From NCBI RefSeq assembly GCF_014202215.1, contig NZ_JACHGB010000009.1:43912-107911 (forward strand): 64,000 bases of DNA. The letters are read 5' to 3'. Every line of letters starts with the position of its first letter. Position 1 is the stretch's first letter. The translations under genes and the position numbers were made by a program. This stretch comes from Quisquiliibacterium transsilvanicum (lineage in GTDB: Bacteria; Pseudomonadota; Gammaproteobacteria; Burkholderiales; Burkholderiaceae_E). The notes under the pieces are model-generated. The model worked only from the letters and a program-made list of their open reading frames with translations, was not told the DNA's origin and searched no databases. This document shows, piece by piece, positions 45,574-54,287 of the stretch.

Positions 45574-47376
45574 ATGATCACGATCACCATCGAGGCCGAC
45601 GGGCTGCCCATGCGCAGCGTGCGGGTAGACCGCCTTCCCTGCCGGATCGGCCGGCACCGCCACTGCGGCGTGCAACTGCACAGCTGGCGGGTGGCCAGGG
45701 TGCATGCCGAGCTGCATCGGATGGAGCGCGGGCTGCGACTGGTCGACTGCGGCAGCATTGGCGGAACCTGGGTCAACGGCGAGCGCATCGTGGAGTTCGC
45801 GCCGCTCTCTGATGCCGACGAAATCGTGATCGCAGGCTACCGGCTCCGGGTGTCCGGCGGGCCGGAGGCCGAGGCAGGGGTGACTCGGGCCCATGCGGAA
45901 ACAGGCGTGCTCTGGCGGGACGACCTTGCTGCCGCCGACGAGCCTCCCGAGGCGGTGGCGGGGGTGCCGAACGGGCCGGGTGTTCCCGGCCACCGCGCTG
46001 GCTACAGCGCCGGCTCAACGGCTGGCGTTCACGCGGGCGCAAGCGATGCGCCCCGCACCGACGCCAGCCTGCCCCGGCAACACGCCCGGCCGGTGGACGT
46101 CGAGTGGCGCCGCCTGATGCACCGCCGGCTCCTGCAGACCGTGGACCTGCGCCGCAAGGACCTGCGGCAACTGAGCAGCGAGCAGTTGCGGGCGGAGACT
46201 CGCGAACTGCTCGGCGAGCTGATCGCCGCCGAGCCGGAGCTTCCTGCCGGGCTGGACCTGAAGCGGCTGCTCGAAGACGTTCTGGACGAGGCCATCGGCC
46301 TGGGCCCGCTGGAGCGTCTGCTCGCCGATCCGGATGTCAGCGAGATCATGGTGAACCGGGCCGACGAGATCTATGTCGAGCGCGAGGGCCGGCTCGAGCG
46401 TACCGCCGCGGTGTTCAGCAGCGAGGACGCGGTGCGCGCGGTGATCGATCGCATCGTCTCGCCGATCGGCAGGCGTATCGACGAGAGCTCGCCGATGGTG
46501 GATGCGCGCCTGGCCGACGGTTCGCGCGTGAATGCCGTCATCCCGCCGCTGGCGATCCGCGGCTCCACGGTCACCATCCGCCGCTTCAACCGGCAGCTGC
46601 TGGCGCCGTCCGATCTGCAGCGGCTGGGCTCGGCTTCGCCCGAGATGCTCGAGTTCCTGCGCCTGTGCGTGGCGCACCGGCGCAACGTGGTGATCTCCGG
46701 GGGCACTGGCTCGGGCAAGACCACGCTGCTCAACGTCCTCTCCAACCTGATCCCATCGGGCGAGCGCATCGTCACCATCGAGGATGCCGCCGAGCTGCGG
46801 CTGGCGCATCCGCACCTGGTTTCGCTGGAGGCGCGGCCCTCCAACGCGGAGGGCCGCGGCGCCGTCAGCATCCGCGACCTGGTGCGCAACGCGCTGCGCA
46901 TGCGTCCGGACCGGATCGTGGTCGGCGAGTGCCGGGGCGGCGAGGCGTTGGACATGTTGCAGGCAATGAACACCGGGCACGACGGCTCGCTCACGACCAT
47001 TCACGCCAACAGCCCGCGCGACGTGGTCGCGCGTCTGGAGACGATGGTGCTGATGGCCGGGATGGATCTGCCGGTGGCCGCCATCCGCGACCAGATCGCC
47101 TCGGCGGTGCATCTCATCGTGCAGCAGGCGAGGGCGGCCGACGGGCGCCGGCGCATCGTCGAGATCGCCGAGGTCACCGGCATGGAGGGCAGCCGGGTGC
47201 TGATGCAGCCGGTCTTCCGCTGGGAGCGTGGCCGCTTCGTCGCCAGCGAGGTGATGCCGCAGTTCTTCGAGACGCTGCGCGCAGCCGGTCACTCGCCCGC
47301 CTGGGGCGCGACCGGTGCGGGCGGGAGCGGTGCGGGTGCGAGCGGTTTGAGTGCAGTTCGAGGGACAGCATCGTGA
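45574..47376 (+). CDS. cpaF: FHA domain fused to Tad pilus ATPase CpaF/TadA
   Basis: A 600-residue protein. Residues 1-100 form an FHA phosphothreonine-binding domain: CRIGRHRHCGVQL, WRVARVHAELHR, DCGSIGGTWVNGERI. After a linker of about 70 residues comes the CpaF secretion ATPase: LGPLERLLADPDVSEIMVN, Walker A GGTGSGKT at 376-383, Walker B region MRPDRIVVGECRGGEALDML and the His box TIHANS. It drives pilus extension. FHA fusion is unusual for the family. A GTGA overlap leads into tadB. Confidence 0.93.
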   Translation: MITITIEADGLPMRSVRVDRLPCRIGRHRHCGVQLHSWRVARVHAELHRMERGLRLVDCGSIGGTWVNGERIVEFAPLSDADEIVIAGYRLRVSGGPEAEAGVTRAHAETGVLWRDDLAAADEPPEAVAGVPNGPGVPGHRAGYSAGSTAGVHAGASDAPRTDASLPRQHARPVDVEWRRLMHRRLLQTVDLRRKDLRQLSSEQLRAETRELLGELIAAEPELPAGLDLKRLLEDVLDEAIGLGPLERLLADPDVSEIMVNRADEIYVEREGRLERTAAVFSSEDAVRAVIDRIVSPIGRRIDESSPMVDARLADGSRVNAVIPPLAIRGSTVTIRRFNRQLLAPSDLQRLGSASPEMLEFLRLCVAHRRNVVISGGTGSGKTTLLNVLSNLIPSGERIVTIEDAAELRLAHPHLVSLEARPSNAEGRGAVSIRDLVRNALRMRPDRIVVGECRGGEALDMLQAMNTGHDGSLTTIHANSPRDVVARLETMVLMAGMDLPVAAIRDQIASAVHLIVQQARAADGRRRIVEIAEVTGMEGSRVLMQPVFRWERGRFVASEVMPQFFETLRAAGHSPAWGATGAGGSGAGASGLSAVRGTAS

Positions 47377-48224
47377 GCGCGACGCTGCAGGTGGTGCTGC
47401 CGGCCGCAGGCGCGGCCGCCATCGGCTTCTACCTGGTGTTCATCACGGTGGCCCGGCTGGCGCCTGCGTACCGCGCGCGCTTCGACGCGAGCGTGTCGCG
47501 CCAGCTGGCGCGGGCCTATCTCTACGTCTCGCCGCAGCGCCTGCTGGCGCTGAACCTGGGCACGGCGGCGTGCGTGGCACTGGGCGTGCTCCTGCTGGGC
47601 GGAGGCCTGCCGGGCGCGGCGCTGGCTGCACTTGCCAGCGGGATGCTGCCGCGGCTGCTGCTCGGGTGGCTCAGGCGGCGGCGCGCGCATGCATTCCGGC
47701 TGCAGCTGTCCGACCTGATGATGCTCGCGGCAGGCGGAATGCGCGCAGGGCTCGGGCTCACGCAGGCGCTGGGCCAGACCGCCGCCGAGATGGATGCGCC
47801 GGCCCGCCAGGAAATCGACCTGATGCTGCGCGAGCAGCGTCTGGGCGCCAGCTTCGACGAGGCGCTCACCGGCCTGGAGCGGCGCATGCCGCTCGAGGAG
47901 ACCGCCCTGCTGTGCGCCGCCATGCGCATCAGCCGCGCCACCGGCGGCAACCTCGCCGAGACCCTGGAGTCGCTTGGGGACGCGATGCGCCGCAAGGTGG
48001 CCATCGAGGGCAAGATCCGCGCGCTCACCGCCCAGGGCCGGCTGCAGGGATGGGCGATGGGGTTGCTGCCCGTGCTGTGCGCCGGACTGCTCTGGCTGGT
48101 CGAGCCCACCGCGATGTCCGCGCTGTTCACCACTGGCTACGGCCTGGCCACCTGCGCGGTGGTGGTCGTGATGCAGCTGCTGGGCCTCTACTTCATGCGC
48201 CGAGTGATGAGGATCGACGTATGA
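47373..48224 (+). CDS. tadB: Tad pilus inner-membrane protein TadB
   Basis: A 283-residue membrane protein of the type II secretion F family, with two N-terminal helices, a cytoplasmic GspF-like domain (LSDLMMLAAGGMRAGLGLTQAL, LLCAAMRISRATGGNLAETL) and two C-terminal helices. It forms the inner-membrane platform with TadC. The GTG start overlaps the cpaF stop, and the end overlaps tadC. Confidence 0.9.
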   Translation: MSATLQVVLPAAGAAAIGFYLVFITVARLAPAYRARFDASVSRQLARAYLYVSPQRLLALNLGTAACVALGVLLLGGGLPGAALAALASGMLPRLLLGWLRRRRAHAFRLQLSDLMMLAAGGMRAGLGLTQALGQTAAEMDAPARQEIDLMLREQRLGASFDEALTGLERRMPLEETALLCAAMRISRATGGNLAETLESLGDAMRRKVAIEGKIRALTAQGRLQGWAMGLLPVLCAGLLWLVEPTAMSALFTTGYGLATCAVVVVMQLLGLYFMRRVMRIDV

Positions 48225-49102
48225 GTGCCTGGCTGGTGGTGGCGATGGGGGCGGGCGCCGCGTCCGCGATGGCGGCCTTCCTGTGGGTCGCGTCGGTGCT
48301 GCGCGCCGGCGCCCCGGAGGACCGGCGCTACAAGGACCGTCCGCCGACCTTCTGGCGGCTGGCCTGGCCGCTCACCCAGCCGCTTGCCGCGCACCTGGGT
48401 GCCTGGACCTCGGCGCGCACCCGCTTCGTCCAGTTGGAGCGGCTGCGCCGGGCCGGTCTCGAGCACACGCTGACGCCGGAGCAGTTCCTGGCCGGCCGGT
48501 TGGTGGCGGGCCTGCTCGCGCTCGCCTGCGCGGCGCTGGTGTGGAGTCCGCGCGGCACGCCGCCACTCGCCCTGCTGGCAGTAGCCGCTTTGCTGGGCCA
48601 GGCGCTGCCCGCCAGCTGGCTGCGCGACCGGGCCGAGGCGCGTAGGCGCGCGGTGCTGCGCGAGCTCCCCTTCTACCTGGACGTGATCACGCTTGCCGTG
48701 GAGTCGGGGCTGAACCTGCCGGTGGCGCTGGCCCAGGCGGTGGACAAGGGTCCGCGCGGCCCGCTGCGCATCGAGCTTGGGCGGGTGCTGCGCGACCTGA
48801 AGGCGGGCCGGCCGCGCGCCGAAGCGCTGCGCGCGCTGGGCGACAGGCTCGCCACGCCGGCGGTGAGCAGCCTGGTGGCGGCGCTGCTGGTGGCCGAGAA
48901 GCAGGGCAGCTCGCTGGGGCCGGTGCTGCGCGCGCAGGCAGAGCAGCGGCGCAACGAGCGCTTCCTGCGCGCCGAGAAGCTTGCGATGGAGGCGCCGGTG
49001 AAGATGCTGCCGCCGCTGCTGATCTTCGTCTTTCCCTGCACGTTCCTGATCCTGCTGTTCCCGGTGGCGAGCCGGTTCCTTGAAGAGGGGTGGTTGCGAT
49101 GA
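48221..49102 (+). CDS. tadC: Tad pilus inner-membrane protein TadC
   Basis: A 293-residue partner of TadB with the same GspF-like fold: PFYLDVITLAVESGLNLPVALAQA, SLVAALLVAEKQGSSLGPVL and the C-terminal APVKMLPPLLIFVFPCTFLILLFPV. It overlaps both neighbours by ATGA. Confidence 0.9.
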   Translation: MSAWLVVAMGAGAASAMAAFLWVASVLRAGAPEDRRYKDRPPTFWRLAWPLTQPLAAHLGAWTSARTRFVQLERLRRAGLEHTLTPEQFLAGRLVAGLLALACAALVWSPRGTPPLALLAVAALLGQALPASWLRDRAEARRRAVLRELPFYLDVITLAVESGLNLPVALAQAVDKGPRGPLRIELGRVLRDLKAGRPRAEALRALGDRLATPAVSSLVAALLVAEKQGSSLGPVLRAQAEQRRNERFLRAEKLAMEAPVKMLPPLLIFVFPCTFLILLFPVASRFLEEGWLR

Positions 49103-49488
49103 ACAGAACGATGGAAGGCCTGGTGGTGGGCCCGCGCGGCACGGCGTTTGCCCTGCTCGGCGTGGAAGGTCGCCCGGTGAACCTGGGCGTCGAGGTGGCG
49201 GGCTCGGTGCGCCAGCGATTGCGCGGCTGGCTGGGCCGCATGCAGGCACCGCAGGAGCGCGGCCTGTGGCTGGTGCCCTGCGATGCGGTGCACACGATGG
49301 CGATGCGCTTTCCGGTCGACCTGGTGTTCGTCGACGGCGGCGGCCGCATTCTGCGCATCCACGCTGCCGTGCAGCCCTGGCGGGTCCGCATCTGCCTCGG
49401 CGCGCACAGCGTGATCGAGCTCGCTGCCGGGCAGGCGGAGCGCCTGGGGTTGGTGGTGGGCGACTGCCTCGAGCGCAGGAGGGTGTGA
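49099..49488 (+). CDS. DUF192 protein in the Tad operon
   Basis: A 129-residue protein of the DUF192 family, recognisable from RLRGWLGRM, ERGLWLVPCDAVHTMAMRFPVDLVFVD and IHAAVQPWR. The function of the family is unknown. It has no signal peptide, unlike many DUF192 proteins. Overlapping starts and stops on both sides put it in the pilus operon. Confidence 0.8.
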   Translation: MNRTMEGLVVGPRGTAFALLGVEGRPVNLGVEVAGSVRQRLRGWLGRMQAPQERGLWLVPCDAVHTMAMRFPVDLVFVDGGGRILRIHAAVQPWRVRICLGAHSVIELAAGQAERLGLVVGDCLERRRV

Positions 49489-50420
49489 TGGGAGCGCAAC
49501 GATTCGATGCTGAACGGCCGACTGAGGAGCCCGCGGGCGAGCGACAGGGCGGGGCGACGGGCGGAGCTGGCCGGGTGCCGCCGTTGCGCGAGTCCGCGCA
49601 GCGGTCAGCCCACGCGCCTGTCCGAGCGCCTGTCCGAGCGTCTGTCCGGGCGTCTGTCCAAGCGCCGACGTTTCTGCCCGCGCGCCGGGTGATCGCGCTT
49701 ACCGCGCTCCTCTGGCTGAACGCGGGCTGCGCGACCCAGGGACCGCCGGTCGATCCCTTCCCCGTGGCAGCCGACTTGGCGGCGCCCAAGGTCGACCGAA
49801 CTGGGCCGCGCGCCGACGACGCGTCGCCTTCGGGCCCTGTCGATCCGGCCACCATCGCGCGCCTGCTCGCGGAGGCAGAAGACGCCTACGAGGGCGCCCG
49901 CTGGGGCCAGGCGCTCGAGGCCTTCAAGGCGGTCACCGCCTTCGATTCGGCCAACCCCCAGGCCTGGCTGCGGATCGGCAACCTGCACCACCGGCGTGGC
50001 CACCTGCTGGCCGCGGCCAGCGCCTACCGGAAGGCCGGCTCCGGGGCGCAGGGCGAGGCGCGACTCAAGGCCTTGGTGAACCTCGCCTCGGTGAACCTGG
50101 AGCTGGCCGGGGCGGCGCTGGACGAGGCGCGGGCGCTTGCGGGCGATGGAGCGGACACGACGGCGACGGCGCGGGAGGCGCTCGGCGCCGAGCTCGCCGG
50201 GCAGGCCGATGCGCTGGAGCGTGTCACGCGAGCGCGGCCATGGGCGGGCGGGAAGGGCGCGGAAGCGGATCTTCCCAGAAGCCGCGGCGTGGAGCGTGAT
50301 CGCGCGGTGGGGCGAGATCGCGCTTCCGCGCGCGAAGCGGCCGCGCAGCGGAGCGCGCAGCCGAGGCCCGATCCCGAGCCGCCCAGGATCGAGTACCTGC
50401 GCGGTGCGCCGCGGCCGTGA
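49488..50420 (+). CDS. TPR lipoprotein, TadD-like
   Basis: Up to 310 residues. The region IALTALLWLNAGC is a lipoprotein signal with lipobox LNAGC (Cys at about residue 82), followed by tetratricopeptide-like repeats (LLAEAEDAYEGARWGQALEAF, WLRIGNLHHRRGHLLAAASAYRKA). TadD proteins of this kind help assemble the secretin. The ATG at 49488 gives a 67-residue basic, repeat-coded extension before the signal; a GTG at 49689 would give a signal directly but without the basic end, so the start is uncertain. Confidence 0.7.
   Translation: MGAQRFDAERPTEEPAGERQGGATGGAGRVPPLRESAQRSAHAPVRAPVRASVRASVQAPTFLPARRVIALTALLWLNAGCATQGPPVDPFPVAADLAAPKVDRTGPRADDASPSGPVDPATIARLLAEAEDAYEGARWGQALEAFKAVTAFDSANPQAWLRIGNLHHRRGHLLAAASAYRKAGSGAQGEARLKALVNLASVNLELAGAALDEARALAGDGADTTATAREALGAELAGQADALERVTRARPWAGGKGAEADLPRSRGVERDRAVGRDRASAREAAAQRSAQPRPDPEPPRIEYLRGAPRP
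49614..49661 (+). repeat. 12-base tandem repeats ahead of the TadD-like lipobox
   Basis: Four copies of a 12-base unit close to GCGCCTGTCCGA, encoding Ala-Pro/Ser-Val-Arg units, lie just before the lipoprotein signal. They are either part of a long N-terminal extension or untranslated sequence if the later GTG is the real start. Confidence 0.7.
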
Positions 50421-50431
50421 AGGCGAGGACC

Positions 50432-51562
50432 ATGAGCCTGGGAACGCAGGCGCCAGGCGCCGCATCCGAGAACGCCGGCCATCGCTCCGCCGCCCCGCGC
50501 CAGGCCGGCGTCGCCGCAGTAGAGACCCTGCTGGCCGCGCCCATCGTGCTGCTGCTCGGCCTCTCGGTGCTCCAGTGGGGACTGCTCTTTCACGGACGCG
50601 GCGCCGTGGCCCACGCCGCACAGGAGGCGGCGCGTGCGGGCAGCGTCGATCATGCGTCGTCCGACGCGATCGAACGCGGTTTCGCGCGCGGCCTGGCGCC
50701 CTGGCTCTACGGATCCAGCGGCCCGGAGGAGCATGCAGCCAACGTCGCACGCACCCGCGCGCACCTGTCGCAGGGCAAGGCGGCCGGGTGGGCCTCGTGG
50801 CGCCGGCTCGCGCCCACCGCCGGGAGCTTCACCGACTGGGCCGAGACCGCCCGCGCCCCGGACGGCCAACCCATCGAGGGACTGCTCGAGATCCCCAACG
50901 ACAACCTCACGCTGCGCACCGGCATGCGGCTGCCGGCCAGCGGCGTGGCCGGCTACCGGGGCGCGGAGCCGATCGGTAGCGCGTCGAAGCAGACGCTGTC
51001 GGACGCCAATCTGCTGAAGGTCGAAGTGGTCTATGGGGTGCCGCTCACGGTGCCCCTGATCGGACGGGTGGCGGCGTGGGTGATGCGGGGCATCGACGGG
51101 TGTGGCGGGGGCGCGGGTGCTGGGGCGGGTGCTGGGGCGGGTGCTGGGGCGGGTGCTTGGGCGGGTGCTGGGGCGTCGATGCGCCTCGGCACGGTCGACC
51201 TCGGGGTGCCAGCGCCCGCGGCCTCCCCGCGGCGATGGGCCTGCGCTCACTACGACGCAGTGGGCGACGACGGCAGATCGCGCCCCCGCTGGCCGGTGCG
51301 CGTGTCCGCCACCGTGCGTATGCAGAGCCCCGCCCGCGACGCCGACGCGCCGCCGCCGCTGGAGACCGATGTCACGCCCGGTCCCTCGCTGGGCCCCGGG
51401 GTGGTTGACCCAGAGGGCGCGTTCCGGCCCATCGCGCCGCGCAAGCAGAACCCCGGGGGCGCGTCGCCCACGCAGGACGGGAGCCATGATCGCGCGCCGG
51501 GGTTCCTGAAGCTGGGCGGCGATCGGCTGACGCCGCCGCCGGGGATGTGCGGGGCTTCGTGA
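50432..51562 (+). CDS. TadE-like pseudopilin with Gly/Ala repeat insert
   Basis: A 376-residue protein with RQAGVAAVETLLAAPIVLLLGLSVLQWGLLF (TadE-type signal with Glu) and AVAHAAQEAARAG. Residues about 220-245 are a Gly/Ala repeat. The ATG at 50432 follows GAGG; an overlapping GTG at 50417 is the alternative. It is the last gene of the Tad operon and probably a minor pilin. Confidence 0.72.
   Translation: MSLGTQAPGAASENAGHRSAAPRQAGVAAVETLLAAPIVLLLGLSVLQWGLLFHGRGAVAHAAQEAARAGSVDHASSDAIERGFARGLAPWLYGSSGPEEHAANVARTRAHLSQGKAAGWASWRRLAPTAGSFTDWAETARAPDGQPIEGLLEIPNDNLTLRTGMRLPASGVAGYRGAEPIGSASKQTLSDANLLKVEVVYGVPLTVPLIGRVAAWVMRGIDGCGGGAGAGAGAGAGAGAGAWAGAGASMRLGTVDLGVPAPAASPRRWACAHYDAVGDDGRSRPRWPVRVSATVRMQSPARDADAPPPLETDVTPGPSLGPGVVDPEGAFRPIAPRKQNPGGASPTQDGSHDRAPGFLKLGGDRLTPPPGMCGAS
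51114..51175 (+). repeat. 12-base tandem repeats coding Gly/Ala
   Basis: About five copies of a unit close to GGTGCTGGGGCG, encoding Gly-Ala pairs in the last Tad gene. One copy has GCTTGG, giving a Trp. The unit length keeps the frame, so copy number can vary. Confidence 0.75.
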
Positions 51563-51746
51563 GTGCGCCGATCCTCGGCGTGCCCGCAACGCGGGCTCCA
51601 CGTTCGCGACGGACTCGGCGGGGGGCCTTCGTCGGCGTCATCCCCATGGCGGTGCACATGGTCCGCGCGTCACGATGTGACTCAGAGTTCCGCGGCAAGG
51701 GCGATCGTCCTCGCCGTTTCTACGGCAGTGACGTAGGATTCTCGCG

Positions 51747-52067
51747 ATGCTTTCGTTCATCGAAACGCCGCTCTTCACTCGGCTCGTTTACGACTACTTG
51801 TCTGACGAGGAGTACGCTGCGCTTCAGGCTCATCTGGCGCAGGCCCCCGAGTCTGGAGAGGTCGTCCCGGGGTCGGGAGGCGTAAGGAAGCTGCGCTGGG
51901 GCGTCTCTGGACGGGGCAAGCGAGGCGGTGTGCGGGTGATCTACTTCGCCAGAGCCGCAAAGGGTGTCATTTGGATGTTGACCATCTATGCGAAGAACCA
52001 GGCCGAGAATATCCCGGCGCGCGTTCTACGCGAGATCCGGCAGGAGCTCAGCGATGAGGAAAACTGA
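51747..52067 (+). CDS. RelE/HigB-family toxin
   Basis: A 106-residue toxin of the RelE superfamily: FTRLVYDYLSDEEYAALQAHLAQ, GSGGVRKLRWGVSGRGKRGGVRVIYF and a C-terminal helix. Toxin-first order, with the antitoxin start overlapping by 14 bases, as in HigBA-2-type modules. The 184-base gap 51563-51746 before it holds no gene. Lower GC than the pilus genes. Confidence 0.85.
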   Translation: MLSFIETPLFTRLVYDYLSDEEYAALQAHLAQAPESGEVVPGSGGVRKLRWGVSGRGKRGGVRVIYFARAAKGVIWMLTIYAKNQAENIPARVLREIRQELSDEEN

Positions 52068-52329
52068 TCGCAACATCGGTGCGGAAATCCTGGAAGGGAT
52101 TCAACAGATCAAGCGGGGCGAAGTCGGACGTATCACGACGGTTCCTTCTGTAGCGAAGATTCGGGGGAGAATCGGGCTGTCGCAGTCCGAGTTCGCCAGG
52201 TTGATCGGGGTGTCGGTGCGTACCTTGCAGGAGTGGGAACAGGGACGGCGCGCGCCATCGGGGCCCGCAAGGACACTGCTGATGGTGGCGGACAAGAATC
52301 CCAAGGCGCTGCTGGACGTTGCTGCTTAA
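52054..52329 (+). CDS. HTH antitoxin partner of the RelE/HigB-type toxin
   Basis: A 91-residue XRE-type antitoxin: an N-terminal toxin-binding part (NIGAEILEGIQQIKRGE) and a C-terminal helix-turn-helix (IRGRIGLSQSEFARLIGVSVRTLQEWEQGRRAPSGPA). The ATG at 52054 lies inside the toxin gene. Confidence 0.87.
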   Translation: MRKTDRNIGAEILEGIQQIKRGEVGRITTVPSVAKIRGRIGLSQSEFARLIGVSVRTLQEWEQGRRAPSGPARTLLMVADKNPKALLDVAA

Positions 52330-52464
52330 AGAGTACGATTTCTCGTCCCGAAAGAACCCCTACGCCTCCCACTTGAAGAAGCAGGAAGAGCGGGAATCGG
52401 CGTGAGACATGGTTCAAGCGGACGAGCGCAAATGGGGCCTGCTCCACGCTTGCGACGCATACCC

Positions 52465-52574
52465 GTCAGGTCCGCCAAGTCGTTCTGACTGAGTTCCTGA
52501 AGCTCGCGGAGCACCCGAACGGTCTCGCCCATGGAGACTTCGACTCGCTTCTTCGCGGCGCGAGAGTTCTTCAT
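52465..52574 (-). pseudogene. Truncated HTH antitoxin
   Basis: From ATG 52574 about 37 residues resemble an XRE antitoxin N-terminus (GETVRVLRELQELSQNDLADLTGM); the rest of the helix-turn-helix is gone and the frame continues into unrelated residues. It begins directly after the toxin relic stop, in a toxin-antitoxin order. Confidence 0.6.
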
Positions 52575-52688
52575 CTACGTTCTCTGGTAGTCATGGACAG
52601 CCACCGCCGTAACCAGCAGATGGACCTTGGCGGCTTCGACCCGGTAGATCACGCGCCACTGGCTGCCGAGCCGTGAAGAACGGCGCAT
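52575..52688 (-). pseudogene. C-terminal relic of a RelE-type toxin
   Basis: The last 37 residues (RSSRLGSQWRVIYRVEAAKV then VHDYQRT) are typical of the end of a RelE/ParE-superfamily toxin, with the catalytic-region Arg and Tyr. The N-terminal two thirds are missing; the gene for the Tat-exported protein starts 25 bases away on the other strand. Confidence 0.6.
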
Positions 52689-52713
52689 CGCCGACAACAG
52701 GAGAACCTTCGAC

Positions 52714-53925
52714 ATGGAACCCACTCGCCGCCGCTTGCTCGCCACTGGCGCCACAGCCATGGCAGGCGCGGCCTGGCCCGCGGCCTTCGCAGCGCAGCCG
52801 CCAGCCAAAGCGCCGGCGTCGGTGTCGGCGTCGGCCCCAGCGCCAGGCGCCCGCGTGATCCGCGTCGGCAAGGGCGGCGATGCCGTCGCCGTATCGATTG
52901 CCGCGGGCATCGCCAAGGACGGGGACGTGGTTGAGATCGAGGCCGGCGAGTATCGCGGCGACGTGGCCGTGTGGCTGCAGAAGCGGCTGACCATCCGCTC
53001 GGTGGGCGGGCCTGTGCGAATGATCGCCGACGGCAAGCATGCCGAGGGCAAGGCGATCTGGGTGCTGCGCAACGGCGAGTTCGACATCTCCGGCATCCAG
53101 TTCGAAGGGGTTCGGGTGCCAGACAAGAACGGCGCCGGCATCCGCTTCGAGCGCGGAAAGCTCTCGCTGCGGGAATGCCGCTTCACCGGCAACCAGAACG
53201 GGCTGCTCACCGGCAACGACAATGACGCGGAGATCTTCATCGACCGCTGCGAGTTCTCCGGCAATGGCTTCGGCGACGGCTACACGCACAACCTGTACGT
53301 CGGCCAGATCGCGCGCTGCCATGTGCGGGCCAGCTACTTCGCGCGAGCCAAAGTCGGGCAGCTGCTGAAGTGCCGTGCGCGCGAAAGCCGCATCCTCTTC
53401 AACCGGCTCACCGACGAGGAGGGCGGCGAGGCCAGCTACGAGATCGACCTCTCCAACGGCGGCAAGGCGCTGGTGATGGGCAATCTCATCGTGCAGGAGC
53501 GCCGCACCCAGAACAACCACGTCGTCACCTACGGCCCGGAGAAGTACAAATGGCCGGAGAACGAGCTGATCTTCGTGCACAACACGGTGGTCAACCGCCG
53601 CTCCGCGGGCGGGGTGTTCGTGCGCGTGTATCCGGGCTCGGTGCTGGCACTGGTGCAGAACAACCTGTTCGTGGGCCGCGGCTCGCTCGACGGCGTGGTC
53701 GACGGCGAGGGCAGCGGCAACGCCTACCTGAGCGAGGGTCAGTTCAGCGATCCGTCGCAGTACGACTTCCGCCTGCGCCCCGGCGCCTCGGTGCGCGGCT
53801 CGGCAGTCCGCCTGCCGGCATTGGGCGATGTGCCGCTCGTGCCGCGCGAGCAGTACGTGCATCCGATGGGCACCGAGCCCGTGCCCGAGGGTGTGCTCCT
53901 GAGCCCGGGAGCCTTCCAGACCTGA
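52714..53925 (+). CDS. Tat-exported right-handed beta-helix protein
   Basis: A 403-residue protein. The start TRRRLLATGATAMAGAAWPAAFA is a twin-arginine signal peptide with a cleavage region near residue 27. After a Pro/Ala/Ser linker, residues 45-370 form a parallel beta-helix: repeated strands with Asn/Gly turns, such as GEFDISGIQFEGVRV, LSLRECRFTGNQNG and ILFNRLTDEEGG. Such folds bind or modify polysaccharides. No lyase catalytic motif was seen, and no sorting tail. It lies between toxin-antitoxin modules and next to exosortase-associated genes. Confidence 0.8.
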   Translation: MEPTRRRLLATGATAMAGAAWPAAFAAQPPAKAPASVSASAPAPGARVIRVGKGGDAVAVSIAAGIAKDGDVVEIEAGEYRGDVAVWLQKRLTIRSVGGPVRMIADGKHAEGKAIWVLRNGEFDISGIQFEGVRVPDKNGAGIRFERGKLSLRECRFTGNQNGLLTGNDNDAEIFIDRCEFSGNGFGDGYTHNLYVGQIARCHVRASYFARAKVGQLLKCRARESRILFNRLTDEEGGEASYEIDLSNGGKALVMGNLIVQERRTQNNHVVTYGPEKYKWPENELIFVHNTVVNRRSAGGVFVRVYPGSVLALVQNNLFVGRGSLDGVVDGEGSGNAYLSEGQFSDPSQYDFRLRPGASVRGSAVRLPALGDVPLVPREQYVHPMGTEPVPEGVLLSPGAFQT

Positions 53926-53951
53926 ATCGCGGGTGATGCTCGGCCTATGGG

Positions 53952-54287
53952 TCAGGCATCGCTGCGCGTTGAGCGACGGCCCGATGTCTTCGGCTTTGCC
54001 GCCGCCGAGGCCCCGCCAGGCTCACGTTCCTCGAGGCGGCCCGTTACGTACTTGTGCAGGATGCTGGCGATCAGGGTCTGATACGGCAGACCTTCGGCCA
54101 GCGCCTTGACTTGAATGTCCTGCAGGTCCCCTGCGGAAAGGCGGATGTTGACTCGCCGATCCTTGAGGGCAGTTGCCCGGGCGGCTGCCTTCAGACGATC
54201 GAGTTCGGCCTTGGAGGCTACAGATTTCAGCTTGCCTGCCTCGTAGGCATCAACGATTTCGACTTCGAAGGGATCAGGCCGTGCCAT
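53952..54287 (-). CDS. CopG/ribbon-helix-helix antitoxin
   Basis: A 111-residue protein with a ribbon-helix-helix region (RRVNIRLSAGDLQDIQVKALAEGLPYQTLIASILHKYV) after an N-terminal EIVDAYEAGKLKSV segment. Such CopG-like antitoxins repress their operon and neutralise the upstream-encoded toxin. The ATG at 54287 overlaps the toxin gene end by 14 bases. Confidence 0.82.
   Translation of the reverse strand: MARPDPFEVEIVDAYEAGKLKSVASKAELDRLKAAARATALKDRRVNIRLSAGDLQDIQVKALAEGLPYQTLIASILHKYVTGRLEEREPGGASAAAKPKTSGRRSTRSDA

Noticed and set aside
42588..51175. Short tandem repeats in the Tad genes considered as a CRISPR array
   Set aside because: Units are 12-15 bases with no spacers, lie inside coding frames and keep the frame; no cas genes are near.
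52714..53925. Beta-helix protein considered as a PEP-CTERM substrate of an exosortase
   Set aside because: Its C-terminus has no PEP motif followed by a membrane helix and basic tail, and its signal is of the twin-arginine type.
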